Source of the DNA: Aplysia californica
Lineage: Eukaryota; Mollusca; Gastropoda; Aplysiida; Aplysiidae
Assembly (NCBI RefSeq): GCF_000002075.1
Contig: NW_004797465.1
Span: forward strand, 1,047,567-1,111,566
Direction of reading: 5' to 3'
Length of the DNA stretch: 64,000 bases
Shown one piece after another: positions 59,158 to 64,000 of the stretch (positions are counted from its first letter, which is position 1; each line of letters begins with the position of its first letter). The notes beneath the pieces were generated by a model. The model had not been told where the DNA came from, searched no databases, and saw nothing but the letters and a program-made list of their open reading frames with translations. Position numbers and translations under genes: made by a program.

Positions 59158-59299
59158 AAAATAACCTACTTTGAATTAAGTTGTTGAAATTGGATATTCC
59201 ACTTTAGGTGAAGAAAATCTCTCCCCTTCCGTGGGATTAAAAACTTGTTCTTCCATCTACAGACATTTCCTACTGACAAGACACTCGAATGTTAGATAA

Positions 59300-59370
59300 C
59301 CAGCATCAGCGGTGTAGCAATTTGGCGCCTCACCATCGCATGTAGAAGACCAGAGTTCAATTCCCATGTG
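59300..59370 (+). mobile_element. tRNA-like promoter sequence, probably a SINE head remnant
   Basis: GTGTAGCAATTTGG resembles an RNA polymerase III box A, and GAGTTCAATTCCC a box B about 45 bp later. The arms do not fold into a full cloverleaf, so it is not a working tRNA gene. No link to the SINE-A 3' domain is seen. Confidence 0.4.
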
Positions 59371-60164
59371 AGAACAAGTTTTGAGTATCTTGGTCTTTTT
59401 GCAGGGGCAAAAGTAACCTATTCATCCCTGATTGGCCATGACAAGCAGGGTCAAAGTTCATATCCTACATATTCTACGATAAGTGACGATTGGGTTGATG
59501 GGAGAGTGAAAATATCAAAATTTGAAAAAGAAAAAAAAAAGTATTCGATATGACAACTATGTTTCCTCAGCCCCCTCCTTCCCCTTTCAAAATAATGTAT
59601 TTGATATCAAGTAATTGAGCTCAGTATGTCGTAAAAGTAACATGAAAAATTTGTTTCTCTCACTCACTAAGTGAACCACATATCCAAACATTACACTCGG
59701 TATGCTAATTATAACAATTATAATTATATATGTGTATAAACATAACCACAAATGAGCTCATGTGTGCAAATACAGACATACTACTGAAAAAATAGATGTT
59801 GTATAGTAATATGTTTCCACACCATTTTAAAAAACCCTCTAGAGCCCCCAACAAAAAATGATTTACATGAATATGAAAATCATGACCCTCTACACTTTTG
59901 TTAGAATGGCAAGATGAAATATTTGAAGTCATTTTAAACATTTTTAACAATACTTGCCCCCACCCCCCTTTCCCAAAACAAACAAAAACCACAACAGCAC
60001 AAATTGTGATACAAATCTGGGCACCATGGTTCAAACATGAAACAATGGGCACTTGGTAGTTAAAAGCTAAATGAAGAATGGAGAAAGAGAAGAAATAAAA
60101 AAAGGTGACTTATCAGAGAGAGCCCAACATTCATGAAACAACCACACTAAAACTGCAACAATCT

Positions 60165-60265
60165 AGCACACACCTAGCAAAACACGCACCTGGTGAACAA
60201 ACACCTAGCCGAAACACGCACCTGGCAATACCTGCACCTGGTGAACACGCACCTAGCAAAACATG
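60165..60265. repeat. Short tandem repeat, about 18-20 bp unit
   Basis: Irregular repeats of CACGCACCTGGTGAAC and CACCTAGCAAAACA. Confidence 0.7.
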
Positions 60266-60429
60266 CATATATAGAGGTCAGAAAATTTCAGGTCCCAAAT
60301 ATTTTCTTCAGCTGTGCAGTTCGGCATTGAAAAGAATAGGACTGACGTGGTGCTTGCCTGTTGTACAAGGTGACTAAAAGGTGAACCAACATGGTGCTTG
60401 CATTTTGTACAAGGCGACTAAATGGTGAA

Positions 60430-60900
60430 CCAGGTCGTGACTCCTGAAACAGAGTCGCTAGTCATCCTCCCTCCAGGTCGGGGGTTGAGTCACAAGGCTA
60501 ACAACCTCTCTCGTAAAAAGAATCTGTTACAGAAACACATACAAGCAAAAACCATTATCTCTGCTTGGCTAGTTGTAGATCTTCTCCGAATGGAGAGCTT
60601 ATGATGCGAGGCAAAGAAAGCCAAAAGGAAACTGCTGGACAGAAGCCTCCACCATATCCAAGTCCAAGTCTCTCCAGATTGGATCGAGGAACATTAGGTC
60701 CCTTTATGAGGCTGGAAAAACTGCACAGGTCCTCCAAGAGATGCACCGATACCACCTACACATACTGTGAATCAGCGAGACACACTTGAACTAGTCTTGA
60801 CAGAAGCGACATGGAGGGGATGGGTGAAAAGGGACATGAGAGAGATGAAGATCCCTTGGAATGAGCTAGGAAGGAAAGCCCAGGGCAGAGACAAAATATG
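60430..60900 (+). mobile_element. LINE relic, internally deleted
   Basis: At about 60687-60790 one frame reads RNIRSLYEAGKTAQVLQEMH and RYHLHIL*ISETHLN, the start of an apurinic-type endonuclease domain of a non-LTR retrotransposon, with a stop where Gly is usual. Straight after it, TEATWRGWVKRDMREM and KIPWNELGRKAQGRDK resemble the C-terminal end of such a reverse transcriptase protein. The reverse transcriptase itself is missing, so some 2-3 kb have been lost between them. The clade cannot be fixed from this. Confidence 0.7.
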
Positions 60901-61293
60901 ACAAATGGAAGGAGCATTGATGACGATGAAATATTTTTTTACATGTTTATAATGTTTATATTCAAAACATGTGCCTAGTGAAATTCATACATAATCAAAA
61001 GATTTCCGAGTCCCACCAGTTTCCCTATGTGTGTGCTAAACTATATTATCAAGGTAAGTGTTACCAGAGAGGGTTTACTGTAAACTCTCTGGTGTTACCA
61101 AAGCGCACAACATCTTTCTGTGATATCCTTATTCAGAGAAAGACTTCCAAAATAGGTAAACTATTAGAAATCCTAAAGAAGTACATGTACCAAAACATTT
61201 TGGCTTTCTGTATTTATTTCTATCGTTATGTGTGACACTAAAATTGCTGTGTATCCTCTAAAATTAGACACAAAGTAGGTATACATATGTAGT

Positions 61294-61465
61294 CGAACCG
61301 GTTGTAGTGACCACCTGCCCAAGACAATCACCTATACAAATGATCACTTCCAACTTCCTCCCATGCATTTTTTCTATACTGTAATGACACTGTCCAAGAC
61401 ATCTATCTGTCTAAGACAACCAGTTTTCTCCTAGATAAAAAGTGGCAATCTTGGATAATTTCAAC
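61294..61465. repeat. Dispersed repeat D (copy 3)
   Basis: CAAGACAATCACC, TTTTTTCTATACTGTAATG and ATCTTGGATAATTTC follow in the same order as in the 55966-56175 copy. Confidence 0.5.
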
Positions 61466-61897
61466 TGCGTTATATCATTTTGAAAGTCTTTCTCAAGTAC
61501 ACTACTACAAAAATTGTTAGCGTAAGACACCATTTGTGAAAGTGGGTAGGTCAAGCCATGACATCATTCAATATTTGCAAGTGTTTGAGAACTGCTCGTT
61601 AGCCCACTTACAATAACACAGTTCTAACTCCAGTTTTTGCGAGAACCGAGTTACATACTACACATTACTGACACAGATGCCCTGTACACAGTGTCAAAGT
61701 TCTAGACAATCTGACCATCTCTTTTTCTTTCAATTTCACACTTAACAATTAAAGGTGTAAAGACATTTTAGCTATAAGAGAGTTAGTCTTTGATTCCCAT
61801 TTTCTGAAAACTCAGCCTCATGGCGTTAGAACACCAAAATTGTAAGAACGCAAAGCTCTCTATAAGACTTTGATGGTTGAGAATGAAGTCACAGCAG

Positions 61898-63640
61898 CTA
61901 AGTCTGACCTTTGACCTTCCCACTTGCACAAAGGTGTTTTGTCTGCTCACCCCATGAGTAATTACCTAGGTTGATGTTTGGCCATGTGTCGTTCACCCAG
62001 TCAGGTTTCTTGACAGCTTCCTCCTTCCGGCTGCATCTCCCCTGTGATTTTGCTTCAGTTTGTGATTCAGCTGTGCTTTTGGCTTTATTTCCTTGCAAGT
62101 GTAAAACATGGACTGGAACTATTTCCCCTGAATCTTCTTCAACATTGCAGTTTTCAATATTTGATAAAGGCACTCTTGGCTGTAAGGCACTATCTACAAC
62201 AGTTGGCTTCTGGTGTAATATTTGCTGTTGTTGATTATGTCCCTTCACTTTTCTTTCTTCTTTCAATCGTTCCAACGTCTCTCGTGCTTCTTGGATCATT
62301 CTCTCAGTCTCAGAGTTATCTTCCTTGGCAGGGAAAATCTCTGCAAATTTTCGTCTTTCCGCTTCTCGCATGGCACTTATTCTTATCTCCTTCATCCGTC
62401 TTTCCATACTCTCCAATCTGTTATTTTGCTCATTTTGAAGTTTGGACAAAACAGGATGACTGTCTAAGTATTTGTAGTTGCTCATTTTGGTAAATTTCCT
62501 TCGTGACGTTTTCCGTGGGGATTTTGAGTTGCCCTCAGACCCCCTAGAACTCGAGTCGTGTGGGAGTGTGCGTGGTTGAGGTTCTTCCGAACTCATGTGC
62601 TCACTTGCACCACTTTCCACACCATGACAGCTGGCTTCATTGTCAGTGAAGAGGGGAGCGGGAGGGGGAACGGTAGAAGACGACTCATGAGCTTGTATAT
62701 GCTTTCTCAGAATTCTGAGCTGCTGGGCCATATACTTCTGCTTTTCCCAGCGAGCCAAGATGGACGGTTCATCCTCCAACACTTTAATCGGCAGTTTGCC
62801 GTCAGACTTAGAGGAACAAGTTGTCGTCTGGCAAGTGTCCGAAACTGACTCTCCGCCAGGATCCGACCCGCTCCCAGAAACTCTCTGAGCTTCCGGAACC
62901 TCCAAAGTAGATAATGTGGACGAAAAAGTAGCACTGTCTTGTAGCTGGTTACATCTTTCTGATGTTCTCGTTGGCTTTGCCGGCCGGTCTGTGTCTCCCA
63001 CAGGTTTGACCCATGATGCAACTTGCTGCATTGACTGAAATGGTCGACTGCTGTGCGCCGCTAAGAGGTGGGAGTTTTCTGCCCTTGACAATAATCGTTC
63101 TTCACTTCTTTCTTTTCTCATAAATGTCTCCTGAATTCCTAAAAACTCGGAACTCCTTGACCCCATGACCCTCAGAGAGCTCTCTGGCGCAGGTTTATTC
63201 AGCGACGCCGAGCTGTCCTTCATGACACCAAGGTAGGACGGAGAGGACACGGCGAGACAGTTCCTGGAGGTCAGGCAGCTGGGGCAAGACTCGTAGCCGT
63301 CGCTGAGGTCACTCACGTCATGGCCATGGTCACGCACACAGCGGTGCTGGGGCGAGTGTGGACATCCGCTGAAAGAATCGCAGAACGTTCTTCGAGGCGT
63401 CTCTCTTCCCACCGAGTCCAGGAACGTCCGATGGCAGGTTTCCCGCCCCAAGGATGCCGAGAGAGCACGGTGACCCGCCAGGCTGTGGCAGTGCAGACAG
63501 GAGGAGGTGGAGACATTGAGGGAACGTATGACATCGACGCTTGCACTCCGTGGAATGTCAAACTCAGCTGTGGAGTTAGACAGCTGCCGCCTCCTCTTCT
63601 TTCGTTCCTTCCGACGTTTTTTGCTCTGAGCAGCGCCCAT
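61898..63640 (-). CDS. Predicted N-myristoylated, basic, coiled-coil protein (main coding exon)
   Basis: Not recognised. The frame is 580 codons long. The start MGAAQSKKRRKERKKRRR fits the N-myristoylation rule (Gly2, Ser6) with a polybasic patch, so membrane attachment is likely. The ATG is one base after a strong splice acceptor (CTCCTCACAG), which supports this start. Residues 47-130 are Cys/His-rich (CLHCH, CPSCLTSRNC). Helical, charged stretches at about 297-318, 400-434 (NRLESMERRMKEIRISAMRE) and 440-464 look like coiled coils. The rest is Ser-rich. The TAG at 61900-61898 may not be the true end. Donors CTAG|GTAATT and GGG|GTGAGC, both phase 1, lie just before it and could splice on to further exons such as 57688-57510. 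Confidence 0.75.
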   Translation of the reverse strand: MGAAQSKKRRKERKKRRRQLSNSTAEFDIPRSASVDVIRSLNVSTSSCLHCHSLAGHRALSASLGRETCHRTFLDSVGRETPRRTFCDSFSGCPHSPQHRCVRDHGHDVSDLSDGYESCPSCLTSRNCLAVSSPSYLGVMKDSSASLNKPAPESSLRVMGSRSSEFLGIQETFMRKERSEERLLSRAENSHLLAAHSSRPFQSMQQVASWVKPVGDTDRPAKPTRTSERCNQLQDSATFSSTLSTLEVPEAQRVSGSGSDPGGESVSDTCQTTTCSSKSDGKLPIKVLEDEPSILARWEKQKYMAQQLRILRKHIQAHESSSTVPPPAPLFTDNEASCHGVESGASEHMSSEEPQPRTLPHDSSSRGSEGNSKSPRKTSRRKFTKMSNYKYLDSHPVLSKLQNEQNNRLESMERRMKEIRISAMREAERRKFAEIFPAKEDNSETERMIQEARETLERLKEERKVKGHNQQQQILHQKPTVVDSALQPRVPLSNIENCNVEEDSGEIVPVHVLHLQGNKAKSTAESQTEAKSQGRCSRKEEAVKKPDWVNDTWPNINLGNYSWGEQTKHLCASGKVKGQT

Positions 63641-63641
63641 T

Positions 63642-64000
63642 CTGTGAGGAGTTTAAAAAAAGACAATAGAGGGGGGTCAGAGAAACATTTCACAAAAACG
63701 ACATAACCATGCAACAGGCAGTACGGTACAATAAACAAGAGAGGCACGTATGCTTCTCCCGTCCATATCGTAGGGTAACAGAGGCCACAAAAAGTAGAGT
63801 AAATATACTCTGTGAGAATGAATGTCATATTTAAGATGAGCGTTGCAGTGAGGTTGTCCAATAACTTCACATGGTGATATTGGAAGTCGAAATCAATTAA
63901 AACTCCACGGACAGAAAACTTGTCATATCCAAGGCATTCATTCAGGCAAAGGGTATTGGGGGTGGGGGCCTTCTTTAAGCAACATTTGGGGGGGGGGGGG
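63642..64000 (-). other. Intron upstream of the start codon of the coiled-coil protein gene
   Basis: The acceptor CTCCTCACAG ends at 63642, with a T-rich tract upstream, so a non-coding first exon probably lies to the right, outside the window. The window ends in a G homopolymer. Confidence 0.5.

Noticed and set aside
59300-59370. A functional tRNA gene
   Set aside because: Box A-like and B-like words are present, but the acceptor, anticodon and T stems do not pair properly.
63313-63870. 185-residue minus-strand frame overlapping the coiled-coil gene start
   Set aside because: A shifted-frame shadow of the 580-codon exon that runs through its splice acceptor.

Overview
The window is animal nuclear DNA. 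Genes are split by GT-AG introns, intergenic DNA is AT-rich with long (CT)n, (TA)n and (CA)n runs, and short interspersed elements are everywhere. The ribosomal protein eL22 reads as a normal metazoan protein. The SINE, mariner and MITE load, together with frequent AGATCTAGAT and TAGGCCTA words, suggests a lophotrochozoan, probably a gastropod mollusc. That assignment is inferred and was not tested by any search.

Three host genes are supported. (1) Positions 933-16764, minus strand: a very large C2H2 zinc-finger protein of about 3,330 residues. It has five coding exons whose splice sites and phases all agree, and one of these exons is 5.7 kb. (2) Positions 30924-41621, plus strand: RPL22 (eL22), four coding exons, 132 residues, complete with a 5'TOP-like start and a poly(A) signal. 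Its introns hold most of the transposable elements in the middle of the window. (3) Positions 61898-63640, minus strand: the N-terminal coding exon of a predicted N-myristoylated, basic, coiled-coil protein that I do not recognise. A possible last exon lies near 57.5-57.7 kb.

The rest is mostly mobile DNA. At least two SINE families share one 3' domain: SINE-A (about 180 bp, about 19 copies or pieces) and SINE-B (about 390 bp). The shared domain holds a hairpin whose two arms differ between families by compensating changes. A third, short SINE has a 15-bp target-site duplication and an A-tail, which fixes the orientation of the group. Non-autonomous DNA transposons include pogo-like TA-inserting MITEs (5.6-6.5, 36.7-37.1, 43.2-44.0 kb and relatives), a possible hAT-like element (31.3-32.1 kb) and an inactivated mariner (48.9-50.3 kb). 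A LINE relic lies at 60.4-60.9 kb.

The most distinctive system is a family of MITE-like elements, here called Pal-MITEs. Their ends read GGCC(A/G)CC and GAAGTG, each followed by short near-perfect palindromes. Five copies (at 26.1, 26.5, 27.1, 32.2 and 33.7 kb) each have an exact 9-bp target-site duplication. Three of them are nested inside one another. The innermost keeps the same terminal layout but has a different palindrome core. The 9-bp duplications suggest a Mutator-like or Merlin-like transposase, which is not in this window.

Positions 19325-21018 and 21150-22843 look identical and flank a 131-N gap. This is most likely an assembly artefact.
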